DNA of 28,535 bases from a virus. The first letter of the stretch is position 1, and every line of letters begins with the position of its first letter. The notes under the pieces are model-generated. The model searched no databases. It was not told the DNA's origin and was given only the letters and a program-made list of their open reading frames with translations. Both the position numbers and the translations under genes were made by a program. Of the stretch, positions 1-6,295 are shown piece after piece. Location: positions 1 to 28,535 of the IMG/VR virus record IMGVR_UViG_3300032271_000842. One strand, written 5' to 3'.

Positions 1-760
1 CCAGATCTGAGTCCACAGACTTTGTAACTGCGATATCACCTGTTGGATCAGGTTCTGTTGTTGTCTTATCTGTCATAGTTTTATTTTCACCTTCTTCCCG
101 AATATAATATTCAACATGAGAATCATTGTGCGGTGTTTCACTAATACTGCTATAATTCCCAATAGTTTTTTTGACGGAACTTAACGTATCCATCTTGTGC
201 CCAACCAAAGTTTCGGTTGGCTTTCCATCTTTATAAACTCTAATTAATACTGCTGGATTGTCTTTTGTTCCTGTAATTGTAAAACTAGAATCTGGAACTT
301 TGATAGAACCATCTCTTACTATTCTTACAACTTTTCCCTTAGCTTTACCGCCACTGGAATTCCAAGAAACCATTTTACCAACTTTAATTTTTTTATTAAA
401 GCTTTTTACTGCTTTCTCTAACTCTTCCATAATCATTTTTTTAATTGTATGCTTTACTTTAGAGCGGGCAAAAGCAAATCCTGCATCTCCGCCCCACAAA
501 TCCCAGGCAACTCTGCCTGGACTTGGGTATCCTTCTTCACCAGAATTAAATCCTGTTGCTTTTTTGTCTACCTCGTGACGTGAGAAAAAAGAATACATTC
601 TTTTTACGGTACTATCAGACAGAGATTCATTAGCAACAATCTGGTTTGCTCGTGCAAGACCTACAGAGGTCCCTCCACGCTTTCCTTCTTTATGCCAATC
701 TAATGCTCTTTGAGCAGCACTCTTCATGCCACTTGTTGGTTTATGTCCTTCGTCTGCCAT
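1..760 (-). CDS. XkdF-type prohead protease/capsid maturation protein, N-terminal part (runs off the left edge)
   Basis: 253 codons are readable from ATG at 760 (good ribosome site AAAGGAG) to the window edge, without a stop. Residues 12-100 hold a module seen in phage capsid-maturation proteins: an ALDWHKEG..RGGTSVGLARA stretch, then TVKRMYSFFSRHEVDK, then GYPSPGRVAWDLWGGD. Residues about 125-195 (KVGKMVSWNSSGGKAKGKV ... LVGHKMDTL) look like a DUF2945-type TUDOR domain. The end (residues 245-253, VTKSVDSDL) is where XkdF-like serine protease domains usually begin, so the catalytic part probably lies outside the window. The assignment rests on family recognition; protease residues are not visible here. 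It lies 15 bases after the preceding small gene and is probably co-transcribed with it in the structural operon. Confidence 0.6.
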   Translation of the reverse strand, partial: MADEGHKPTSGMKSAAQRALDWHKEGKRGGTSVGLARANQIVANESLSDSTVKRMYSFFSRHEVDKKATGFNSGEEGYPSPGRVAWDLWGGDAGFAFARSKVKHTIKKMIMEELEKAVKSFNKKIKVGKMVSWNSSGGKAKGKVVRIVRDGSIKVPDSSFTITGTKDNPAVLIRVYKDGKPTETLVGHKMDTLSSVKKTIGNYSSISETPHNDSHVEYYIREEGENKTMTDKTTTEPDPTGDIAVTKSVDSDL

Positions 761-775
761 AATAATATCTCCTTT

Positions 776-1012
776 TTAGTTAGGTCCTGCTTCACCTGTG
801 ACAATTGGTCCACCTGCTGGCTGTGCGATTGTCATAGAAGCATCCTGTCCACCACCAACATTACTTGGGAAACTTGCAATATTTACTGCTTCGTTTACAC
901 CAAGATCCGTTACGCTAGGAGTAATATCTCTAGCTGGGTCTGTTGCACTAACACCTGTTGATGGGTTAGCTGACGGCTGTACAACTGTGTTATTCTGTAA
1001 GTTGTTATCCAT
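776..1012 (-). CDS. Small hypothetical protein, N-terminus like another phage protein here
   Basis: 78 aa, rich in Asn, Pro, Ala and Gly, with no hydrophobic segment, probably disordered. It starts MDNNLQNN, which resembles the MDNNQQDG start of the 77-aa protein at 8464-8697. The ATG is preceded by GAGGTG, a clear ribosome site. It is the first gene of a transcript that probably starts near 1053 and runs into the XkdF-type gene. Position suggests a small structural or scaffold-associated protein, but I recognise no family. Confidence 0.65.
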   Translation of the reverse strand: MDNNLQNNTVVQPSANPSTGVSATDPARDITPSVTDLGVNEAVNIASFPSNVGGGQDASMTIAQPAGGPIVTGEAGPN

Positions 1013-1037
1013 TAAATTAATTCACCTCGTTTCGTTT

Positions 1038-1065
1038 TAGGGTATAAAACCCTATCTATATTATA
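1038..1065 (-). promoter_or_regulatory. Promoter -10 with 5'-end hairpin ahead of the structural genes
   Basis: On the minus strand TATAAT lies at 1065-1060. About 7 bases further is a perfect 6-bp hairpin, TAGGGT-TTTAT-ACCCTA (1054-1038), which would sit at the very 5' end of the transcript. The ribosome site GAGGTG and ATG (1012) follow. No good -35 box is present 17 bases upstream. The gap between genes is only 65 bases. Confidence 0.5.
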
Positions 1066-1077
1066 CACTAAAATCCA

Positions 1078-1221
1078 TTATTCTACGCTTTTTTCTAGCG
1101 TTACCCACATTGTTTGAGTTTCTTCAATTAATAAAGAAGCCTCTAAAAGTGTCATTTGCAAGAGTTCCTCTGGATTTAATCCTAATTTCTCTGCATATCT
1201 AATAAGTTTGTTAATTATCAT
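1078..1221 (-). CDS. Small hypothetical protein (47 aa)
   Basis: Starts MIINKLIRYAEK and is mostly helical with leucine- and glutamate-rich segments. A longer reading from 1272 is possible, but the start at 1221 is better: it gives the TAATG stop/start overlap with the upstream phosphatase gene and a GGAG ribosome site. No family recognised. Last gene before the promoter at about 1060. Confidence 0.6.
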   Translation of the reverse strand: MIINKLIRYAEKLGLNPEELLQMTLLEASLLIEETQTMWVTLEKSVE

Positions 1222-1634
1222 TAAAAATCTCCATAGTCTACCTGCAAGCAAGTAAGCCCAATAGAACGCCACATATCAACAACCTTTTGCCTATCATCAA
1301 ATACGGCTACAACATTATATTCTGGCTGGATATTTTGTTCATAAATTTCTCTTTTAACTACGCCATCTGACCTAGTATCTCCAGATTTACGCATATGTAG
1401 TGTAACAAAAGGCGGGCAATATTTGCATAACCAGGCATAGGTATCATTAAAGCATGAATCATCACGAGCAGATACAAAGATAATTTTATATCCCGCCATC
1501 CACATAGCCAAAAGTACCGAGATTACATCTTGTTTTGGGGCATCGTCTAATACCTTAGAATAATCAAATGGTGTTCTATTTGTGCGTGTAGCCACAGTTC
1601 CATCAATATCTACAATAATTGCTTTGTTGTTCAT
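1221..1634 (-). CDS. Stand-alone polynucleotide 3'-phosphatase (HAD, PNK phosphatase-domain type)
   Basis: 137 aa. HAD motif I is VDIDGT (nucleophile D9, acid D11), motif II is the FVSAR stretch, and the C-terminus has FDDRQKVVDMWR and ends LQVDYGDF. This matches the 3'-phosphatase domain of T4-type polynucleotide kinase/phosphatase closely, but the P-loop kinase half is absent and no kinase is encoded nearby. The family removes 3'-phosphates from nicked DNA or RNA so that ends can be religated, in phages often tRNAs cut by host defence nucleases. That role is inferred; no RNA ligase is visible in this window. Overlaps its upstream neighbour by ATGA. Confidence 0.85.
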   Translation of the reverse strand: MNNKAIIVDIDGTVATRTNRTPFDYSKVLDDAPKQDVISVLLAMWMAGYKIIFVSARDDSCFNDTYAWLCKYCPPFVTLHMRKSGDTRSDGVVKREIYEQNIQPEYNVVAVFDDRQKVVDMWRSIGLTCLQVDYGDF

Positions 1635-1822
1635 AGTTTGTTTTCTTTCAATAACTTAATAATTTGATCATAAGCAAAGTTGATTGCTTGTACGCCTACA
1701 TCATTTACTTGTCTAAATTTTTCAATATTAGCAATAATACTTGCTCTTTCTTCTTGTCTTGATGTAGTACAACCCCTACATGGACAAGGGTTTTGTGTTT
1801 CATCTACATGATTTGATGTCAT
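1631..1822 (-). CDS. Small CxCxxC-containing conserved phage protein
   Basis: 63 aa. The N-terminal NPCPCRGCTTSRQEER stretch has three close cysteines, and a helical C-terminal half follows. Similar short proteins with a CPCRGC-like motif occur in actinobacterial phages (recalled, not searched). May bind a metal. ATGA overlaps at both ends show translational coupling with its neighbours. Confidence 0.7.
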   Translation of the reverse strand: MTSNHVDETQNPCPCRGCTTSRQEERASIIANIEKFRQVNDVGVQAINFAYDQIIKLLKENKL

Positions 1823-2016
1823 CTTTTACCCAGCATCCCCTTTAATATTTCAATAACAAAAGCAAAATCTTCTACATTGTAGCCTAGTTCTGCTCTTTCT
1901 TCTTTTACCCACTCAATTTTTCTTATAGCAGAAAGTAAAGTATTGCGCCTAACAAAATCATTCGAATTTTCAAGCTCCCGAACACGAGCTTTAAGAAAGT
2001 CGTAATCATCATGCAC
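1819..2016 (-). CDS. Hypothetical charged helical protein, GTG start
   Basis: 65 aa from GTG at 2016, highly charged and probably helical (ARVRELENSNDF ... KIEWVKEERAELG). An ATG at 2070 would add 18 residues but overlap the upstream gene by 62 bases. The GTG overlaps it by only 8 bases and has a GAGAAGAG purine stretch upstream, in line with the short overlaps elsewhere. Function unknown. Confidence 0.6.
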   Translation of the reverse strand: MHDDYDFLKARVRELENSNDFVRRNTLLSAIRKIEWVKEERAELGYNVEDFAFVIEILKGMLGKR

Positions 2017-2221
2017 TTGACTGGCTCTTCTCGTTGATAGACCAACGCTCGTCAATAATTTCAAAAGCATAGGCTACTAAAGATTTCTCATGTTTTTGAT
2101 AGTGGTGTCCACAAAAATACAATTCTCCATTAACACCCTTTACCAATACAAAAGCCTGTGAACCACAACGGTCACACCTATCTGAAACTAATAATTTACG
2201 TTCTTTCAATTCTGCTACCAT
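2009..2221 (-). CDS. DUF7455-like small zinc-binding protein
   Basis: 70 aa. SDRCDRCGSQAFV is followed by GELYFCGHHYQKHEKSL, so CxxC plus CxHH form a probable zinc site. This resembles the DUF7455 family, common in actinobacteria and their phages. Role unknown. The start codon lies right after the upstream TAA. Confidence 0.75.
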   Translation of the reverse strand: MVAELKERKLLVSDRCDRCGSQAFVLVKGVNGELYFCGHHYQKHEKSLVAYAFEIIDERWSINEKSQSSA

Positions 2222-2422
2222 TTAGTCAACCCCTAAAACTCTTAGTACGGTCTGACATGGATCTCCGCCCTCTTCCCATTCAAGCATTTCTTCTTCTGTG
2301 AAATATTGTGTACCACCATCATGTGTTGCACAATATGAGTCACTAACCCAACCTTTAGCAATACCAAATTGAACCCAGTCTGCTCGGTCATTCCAATTTT
2401 TTAATTCTTGTTCTTCAGTCAT
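2222..2422 (-). CDS. Conserved hypothetical phage protein
   Basis: 66 aa, acidic. The order WVSDSYCATHDGG, TEEEMLEWEEGGDPC, TVLRVLG resembles a small protein recurrent in actinophages, recalled without a search. An AGGATT ribosome site lies ahead of the ATG. Two cysteines and one histidine are present but do not form a clear zinc motif. Confidence 0.65.
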   Translation of the reverse strand: MTEEQELKNWNDRADWVQFGIAKGWVSDSYCATHDGGTQYFTEEEMLEWEEGGDPCQTVLRVLGVD

Positions 2423-2432
2423 TTCTATAATC

Positions 2433-2735
2433 CTATTCTACATCATTCTCTGGCATAATACCAGTTTCAGCGTATAACTTTCCCTTTTCACTTATCTTAA
2501 ATCTTGCATTAAGATTCTCATCATATTCAATATCTACTAGACCATGCTTATAAAGCTCCATTAATTCTGAATCAAGGTCTTCTAAAAAAACTTTGTACAT
2601 GTCTGGAGCAACATGTTCTAATACATCAAGATTAAATTTATACATTGGTTGCCCATCATCAGCATACCCTTGTACTGTTACAGCATCTACAGAAATAAGA
2701 TATTCCATATAATCATCAAATTCATCTTCAGTCAT
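2433..2735 (-). CDS. Hypothetical acidic protein, possible winged-helix-like fold
   Basis: 100 aa from ATG at 2735 (MTEDEFDDY), chosen over ATG at 2756 because it lies just after the upstream stop at 2737 with a GGAAAAG ribosome site. The second half (SELMELYKHGLVDIEYDENLNARFKISEKG) reads like a helix followed by a beta wing. That is only a visual resemblance. Function unknown. Confidence 0.65.
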   Translation of the reverse strand: MTEDEFDDYMEYLISVDAVTVQGYADDGQPMYKFNLDVLEHVAPDMYKVFLEDLDSELMELYKHGLVDIEYDENLNARFKISEKGKLYAETGIMPENDVE

Positions 2736-2736
2736 T

Positions 2737-3012
2737 TTACTTTTCCAACTTTTCAATTAATTCAACAAACTGAACAAAAGCATCTGCAAATGTTTCATGT
2801 TCAGCAGTAATGTCTACAATATGAATTGCATTATTTTTGCCAAAACGCTTATCCAGATAGTTCAAAAATGCTTCTGCATATGCTTTTACAAACTGTTCTG
2901 AAGTTGTATACTTGTGGGCTTTACTCTGAATGTCTCCATAGGTAGTCCCCGTTTTTGTTTTGTTGGCATACTCGTGTCCAAGTTGCGACCATTTATTTTC
3001 ACTATAGCTCAT
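2737..3012 (-). CDS. Hypothetical protein just downstream of the tmRNA
   Basis: 91 aa, mixed helical, no recognised motif. The ribosome site AAAGGAT lies 6 bases from the ATG. The start is only 14 bases after the mature tmRNA 3' end, so this gene is probably on the same primary transcript, with RNA processing freeing both. Confidence 0.65.
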   Translation of the reverse strand: MSYSENKWSQLGHEYANKTKTGTTYGDIQSKAHKYTTSEQFVKAYAEAFLNYLDKRFGKNNAIHIVDITAEHETFADAFVQFVELIEKLEK

Positions 3013-3025
3013 TTTTTATCCTTTG

Positions 3026-3257
3026 TGGAGATGGGCGGATTTGCACCGCCGTCTTATATGTTTTCAATTATACATTATTACAGTATTTTTGTCTAGAGTT
3101 TTATTACTTTATTTTTATGCAAATTTCTGTTCCCAACTAATTGCGAGTCGGCTTGTGGCTTAAGCAGCCAGAGCGAGGGTATTTTTAGATACGCCGTTTA
3201 TTTTTATTTTATTACTGATGTATAAGAGTCTGCATACAATCGAAACTGTTCATCCCC
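3026..3257 (-). ncRNA. ssrA: Compact transfer-messenger RNA (tmRNA)
   Basis: The RNA starts GGGGATGAACAGTTTCGAT (3257 down), the typical tmRNA 5' end. The 3' end has a T arm, GGCGG-TGCAAAT-CCGCC (3050-3034), then CATCTCC (3033-3027) and discriminator A (3026). The acceptor stem GGGGATG/CATCTCC pairs over 7 bp and includes G3:U70, the alanyl-tRNA synthetase identity element. P2 is supported by a perfect 8-bp helix, TTATACAT (3225-3218) with ATGTATAA (3075-3068). The tag frame lies at 3195-3160. A hairpin TGGCT/AGCCA (3170-3156) encloses the tag stop, followed by a possible pseudoknot (CCGACT/AGTTGG at 3151-3133, with loop GCAA pairing to TTGC at 3122-3119). CCA is not encoded. At about 232 nt it is much shorter than usual bacterial tmRNA (about 350 nt). 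Confidence 0.92.
3160..3195 (-). other. tmRNA tag reading frame, GVSKNTLALAA-stop
   Basis: From the resume codon GGC (3195-3193) the frame reads G V S K N T L A L A A and ends TAA (3162-3160). It is preceded by AAAAATAAAC, like the A-rich context ahead of other resume codons. With the alanine carried by the RNA, the appended tag would be A-GVSKNTLALAA. The C-terminal ALAA is the usual degron for ClpXP-type proteases in actinobacteria. The exact resume codon is inferred from this context. Confidence 0.85.
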
Positions 3258-3398
3258 TTATTTAATTTTACCACATTTGGTGCATGAACTATTTACATAT
3301 TCATGCTTGTGATTAGCTTTTTTGGGTCTAGGTTTAGCTTCAACCTTTTTTCTTCTACCCCGAATTACTTCGTCATCTGGATCAATCCAGTTTTTCAT
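3258..3398 (-). CDS. Small basic protein with a C-terminal zinc-binding motif (46 aa)
   Basis: Starts MKNWIDPDDEVIRGRRKK, has a Lys/Arg/Pro-rich middle, and ends HKHEYVNSSCTKCGKIK. The HxH plus CxxC suggests a small zinc site. It overlaps the glycosyltransferase stop by ATGA. Its own TAA is the last base before the tmRNA 5' end, so the two are exactly adjacent. Possibly nucleic-acid binding from its charge. Confidence 0.65.
   Translation of the reverse strand: MKNWIDPDDEVIRGRRKKVEAKPRPKKANHKHEYVNSSCTKCGKIK
3265..3273 (-). promoter_or_regulatory. Possible extended -10 for the tmRNA
   Basis: The minus strand reads TGGTAAAAT, an extended -10 form, ending 7 bases before the first G of the tmRNA. 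Transcription from it would start at or next to the mature 5' end. There is no matching -35. The alternative is read-through from the promoter near 5.7 kb followed by 5' processing. Confidence 0.35.
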
Positions 3399-4522
3399 AA
3401 CCCTTTTGCTTTCTTATAAATTTCAATAATGGTATCTGACCACTCATGTATCTTAGTTTGAAGATTGTATTTTTCTATAACAACTTCATAACCTTTTTGT
3501 GCTTCTGCCCTTCTAACATCTTGATCTAGATAAGACTCTAAGTGCTTAATCCATTCTGCAGGTTTTGTTGCAATTCTTCCTGCACCATCTTGATTAAGCA
3601 ATTTGTATTCTTTAGTTCCTGATGCAATAAATGGAATACCAGACATAGCATATTCAATTCCCTTAAGACTTGACTTTGCTTCATTAAATGGAATCATATC
3701 TAAAGGAACTAAACCGATATCCATATTTAATAAAATGTTGCCGTAATTCCAAACATTGGTTCCAGTAACTTCAACAAGACGCTCTGGGTCCATTTTAGTA
3801 AGTTCTGCAAATTGTTTTGGCTTATCCATTAACATACCTGCGTGATAAAACATTAAGTCATGCTTTTCTACAAATGGTCCAATAATTCCTTGAAGTTTTT
3901 CTACATCATGTTGTCTCCACAACATAATTCCTACCCAACCAATTGTAGGATACTTTCCTGCACGATCAAATCTTTTTAAAAATAAATTTGGGTCAACAGA
4001 ATTACGAACAATATAATTATTTTTATTCTGCTTTCCATAATTGTTTGCAAGAAATTCTGTGCTATGAATTAATGCATCTGCAGCCGTATATGATTTATGC
4101 ATGTGGTCACGATTCCATTTATCATCTTTATTTCGGTGAGTTGTATGAAAAGCAATATTAGTTTGTGGCAATCCCATAAACCAATCATCAATGTCAATAA
4201 TAACAACCTGACCATATTCACGAGCCTTTTCAATCATTTCTTGTGCCTTATGCCACATAAACAATTTAATTACAACAACGTCAAGCTTATCAAATGCCCC
4301 CGCAGGATTTTCAATTGGTGCTCTACTATTTTGAGAAAGCCTTAGTGATGTTGGTGCAACAACAAAGCCTTCTCCATCTTTCCAGCCAATTTCTCCACAT
4401 ACTGATTCGTGACCAACTGTGTTTAAGTAATTAGCAATTGACATCATTCTGATCCAAGTGCACCCACCTGGAGAACCTACTTGAAAGTCAGCCCAATCTG
4501 AACTGATAAAACCTATTCTCAT
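3395..4522 (-). CDS. GT4-like glycosyltransferase (GT-B fold)
   Basis: 375 aa, normal length for GT4. The N-terminal domain opens MRIGFISSDWADF with a glycine-rich GSPGG at about 17-21. The C-terminal half has GWVGIMLW and an FNEAKSSLKGIEYAMSGIPF stretch, whose E-x7-E arrangement fits the nucleotide-sugar binding region of GT4 enzymes. It probably moves a sugar from an NDP donor to a phage- or host-derived acceptor in the cytoplasm. Overlaps the epimerase by ATGA, so the epimerase may supply its donor. Confidence 0.8.
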   Translation of the reverse strand: MRIGFISSDWADFQVGSPGGCTWIRMMSIANYLNTVGHESVCGEIGWKDGEGFVVAPTSLRLSQNSRAPIENPAGAFDKLDVVVIKLFMWHKAQEMIEKAREYGQVVIIDIDDWFMGLPQTNIAFHTTHRNKDDKWNRDHMHKSYTAADALIHSTEFLANNYGKQNKNNYIVRNSVDPNLFLKRFDRAGKYPTIGWVGIMLWRQHDVEKLQGIIGPFVEKHDLMFYHAGMLMDKPKQFAELTKMDPERLVEVTGTNVWNYGNILLNMDIGLVPLDMIPFNEAKSSLKGIEYAMSGIPFIASGTKEYKLLNQDGAGRIATKPAEWIKHLESYLDQDVRRAEAQKGYEVVIEKYNLQTKIHEWSDTIIEIYKKAKGL

Positions 4523-5418
4523 TTATTCAAACCTATCCAATTTTTAAGTTCCACTTCTGGGGTCCAACCAATTAATTCAAATATTTTGGTTGTGTCTGCA
4601 AGACTTTCTTTTGCTTCCCCCTGTCTTGGAGGAACATTTACTTGATTATCTGATATCATATCTGCAATTTCATTTACAGAATAATTTACTCCAGTACCCA
4701 CATTAAAGACAGTTCCATAGTGTTCTGGACTTATTTCTGCGGTTGAAGCCATAATATTTGCTTTTACAATATCCTTAACATAAACATAATCTCTTCTTGC
4801 TTCACCGTCACCTACAATGGTAAGTGGTTCGCCAGCATTTTTTTGCCTAATAAATACTCCAGTTACTGGAGCATACTGACCTTTAATTGGTTGCCTTTCG
4901 CCATACACATTAAAATATCTAAATACAATAGTTGGCAGTTCAAAAAGATCACTATACATCTTGCATATTTTTTCACCTGCAACTTTAGAAACAGAATAAG
5001 GATTTAAGCAATCATCTGGCTGAGATTCAATATTTGGAATTTCATTTTTCAATCCGTATCCAGATGATGTTGATGAATACATCACTCTTTTTACTTTAGC
5101 TTCTCTAGAAAATTGTAGAACTTTTGATGTTCCAACCACATTGGTAATAATAGTTTCTACTGGATTAGCAATAGATTTGGGTATTCTAGATTCTGCAGCC
5201 ATATGAAAAACATAATCTACACCATTGTATAGGTCTTTTGTTTTTTCATCACATATATTTAACTTATAATATACTGCTTTGTCGTTATAATAAAAATTTT
5301 CGTGAGATTCCGAGCTTTCGTCATCTATAACAATTACTTCATAATCTAAATTAATTAATTCATCCACCAAATTAGATCCGATAAAACCTGCTCCACCAGT
5401 AACTATACATTTTGTCAT
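4519..5418 (-). CDS. NAD-dependent nucleotide-sugar epimerase/dehydratase, GalE-like
   Basis: 299 aa extended short-chain dehydrogenase. The Rossmann motif GGAGFIGS is at 8-15, the catalytic YSVSK at 141-145, and SSTSSGYG at about 115-122 precedes it. FRYFNVYGERQ and RRDYVYVKDI match UDP-hexose 4-epimerases and relatives. It probably converts an NDP-sugar, such as UDP-Glc or UDP-GlcNAc, for the adjacent glycosyltransferase. The exact substrate cannot be read from sequence. Overlaps genes on both sides by ATGA. Confidence 0.85.
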   Translation of the reverse strand: MTKCIVTGGAGFIGSNLVDELINLDYEVIVIDDESSESHENFYYNDKAVYYKLNICDEKTKDLYNGVDYVFHMAAESRIPKSIANPVETIITNVVGTSKVLQFSREAKVKRVMYSSTSSGYGLKNEIPNIESQPDDCLNPYSVSKVAGEKICKMYSDLFELPTIVFRYFNVYGERQPIKGQYAPVTGVFIRQKNAGEPLTIVGDGEARRDYVYVKDIVKANIMASTAEISPEHYGTVFNVGTGVNYSVNEIADMISDNQVNVPPRQGEAKESLADTTKIFELIGWTPEVELKNWIGLNK

Positions 5419-5687
5419 TTATTTAACTTTCTTTTTTTCTTTAAATATTTTCTAATTCTTTTAATACGGTATTCTTGTAACCAACCGTAAAGGTTATTAA
5501 TTAAAATTGTGCTATACAAAACGGATCCAAAAATAAATCCGTATTGATTTGTTATAACAGCGTAGACTAACCATAGTATTTCATTTACTATGCCTATTGC
5601 CCAGCCCCGCCAATCTTTTTTACCAGCAAGGTAAATGCCAAAGCCACCCAGACAAGATAATGCCCATGACCAATATTCGTTATACAT
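5415..5687 (-). CDS. Small membrane protein, PnuC-like fragment
   Basis: 90 aa from ATG at 5687, chosen because AAAGGA lies 7 bases upstream; an in-frame ATG at 5717 lies upstream of the likely transcript start. It has about three hydrophobic segments (WALSCLGGFGIYLAG, WAIGIVNEILWLVYAVI, FIFGSVLYSTILINNLYGW) and a very basic tail (RIKRIRKYLKKKRKLNK). The NLYGW pattern recalls nicotinamide-riboside transporter PnuC, but the protein is too short for a full transporter. Could also anchor the sugar enzymes encoded after it. Confidence 0.65.
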   Translation of the reverse strand: MYNEYWSWALSCLGGFGIYLAGKKDWRGWAIGIVNEILWLVYAVITNQYGFIFGSVLYSTILINNLYGWLQEYRIKRIRKYLKKKRKLNK

Positions 5688-5708
5688 TAATATTCCTTTG
5701 TTTGAAAC

Positions 5709-5737
5709 ATTATACAATTATTATTATTATTTATCAA
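5709..5737 (-). promoter_or_regulatory. Promoter for the second sugar cluster
   Basis: On the minus strand TTGATA (5737-5732), a 17-base AT spacer and TATAAT (5714-5709). The start would be near 5702, just ahead of AAAGGA and the membrane-protein ATG. It probably drives the membrane protein, epimerase, glycosyltransferase and zinc protein, and perhaps reads into the tmRNA. The -35 box overlaps the last codons of the HNH gene. Confidence 0.75.
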
Positions 5738-6195
5738 GCAGATGCGCTATTTTTTTCTAACTGTGCCTTAGTAATAACTTCTGCTGCTGCGAGAGAATTA
5801 TACTTCCTAAATCTAAGAGATTCCCAAAGTGGGGCGGGCATCGAATGGATACCGTAGTGTGTCCTATGATGTGCAGCACACAAGACTTCTAAATTTCCTG
5901 GACCCTCTAACCATTGCTGAAAATCTTCATCTGATTCAAAATGCAATCCGAAGTATTCTTCGATACGTTTTGGGTCTGTATTATTAATTTGTGAAAATTC
6001 AATATGGGTATGATGTAACTCCATTTGTCCTGCACATAAATCATCATTAATTGCACATTTCCAAAGTCCCGCTTTTTTAATACGCTTCTTTGCTGCATTA
6101 AAATATTTATAATGCGGATCATTTCTTCTAGGCTCATGTTCTGGAACATGTGCAATAATATGAAGAGTCATATTTTGATCATGTGCTGCTGTCAT
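5734..6195 (-). CDS. HNH nuclease-like protein
   Basis: 153 aa. A zinc-type HNH domain is visible: CAINDDLC (C47, C54), MELHHTH (H61, H62), then GNLEVLCAAHHRTHYG (N101, C106, H109, H110, H113). In phages such stand-alone HNH proteins act in packaging, DNA nicking or homing; which applies here is unknown. ATG at 6195 is preferred because an extended -10 lies 6 bases upstream, giving a leaderless mRNA. A second ATG at residue 9 has no ribosome site either. It directly follows tRNA-Thr. Confidence 0.75.
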   Translation of the reverse strand: MTAAHDQNMTLHIIAHVPEHEPRRNDPHYKYFNAAKKRIKKAGLWKCAINDDLCAGQMELHHTHIEFSQINNTDPKRIEEYFGLHFESDEDFQQWLEGPGNLEVLCAAHHRTHYGIHSMPAPLWESLRFRKYNSLAAAEVITKAQLEKNSASA

Positions 6196-6201
6196 AAAAC
6201 C

Positions 6202-6210
6202 ATTATATCA
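6202..6210 (-). promoter_or_regulatory. Extended -10 promoter giving a leaderless HNH mRNA
   Basis: The minus strand reads TGATATAAT, a full TGnTATAAT. Only six bases separate it from the ATG at 6195, so the first transcribed base is probably the A of the start codon. There is no ribosome site, as expected for a leaderless message. Confidence 0.65.
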
Positions 6211-6216
6211 CATTAG

Positions 6217-6289
6217 AGCCTCTTATCCGATTTGAACGGATGACATCTTCATTACAAGTGAAGCACTCTACCAACTGAGTTAAAGAGGC
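6217..6289 (-). tRNA. tRNA-Thr (anticodon TGT)
   Basis: Acceptor GCCTCTT/AAGAGGC pairs perfectly. The D-loop sequence AGTTGGTAGA is standard. The anticodon arm CTTCA-CTTGTAA-TGAAG places TGT at 34-36. The T arm is ATCCG-TTCAAAT-CGGAT. Discriminator T, no encoded CCA. It reads ACA codons, which suit an AT-rich phage. Confidence 0.95.
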
Positions 6290-6295
6290 ATTGTG

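Noticed and set aside
258-578. Plus-strand open frames such as 258-578, 798-1040 and 12182-12706.
   Set aside because: All lie opposite well-supported minus-strand genes, lack ribosome sites and give composition typical of antisense frames.
3067-3095. TAGACA-N17-TATAAT on the minus strand, like a good promoter for the gene starting at 3012.
   Set aside because: The TATAAT lies in the 3' strand of the tmRNA P2 helix, which pairs perfectly with 3225-3218. Structural constraint explains it. A second use as promoter cannot be excluded.
5415-5687. Full PnuC nicotinamide transporter.
   Set aside because: Only about 90 residues and three hydrophobic segments; a functional PnuC is about twice as long.
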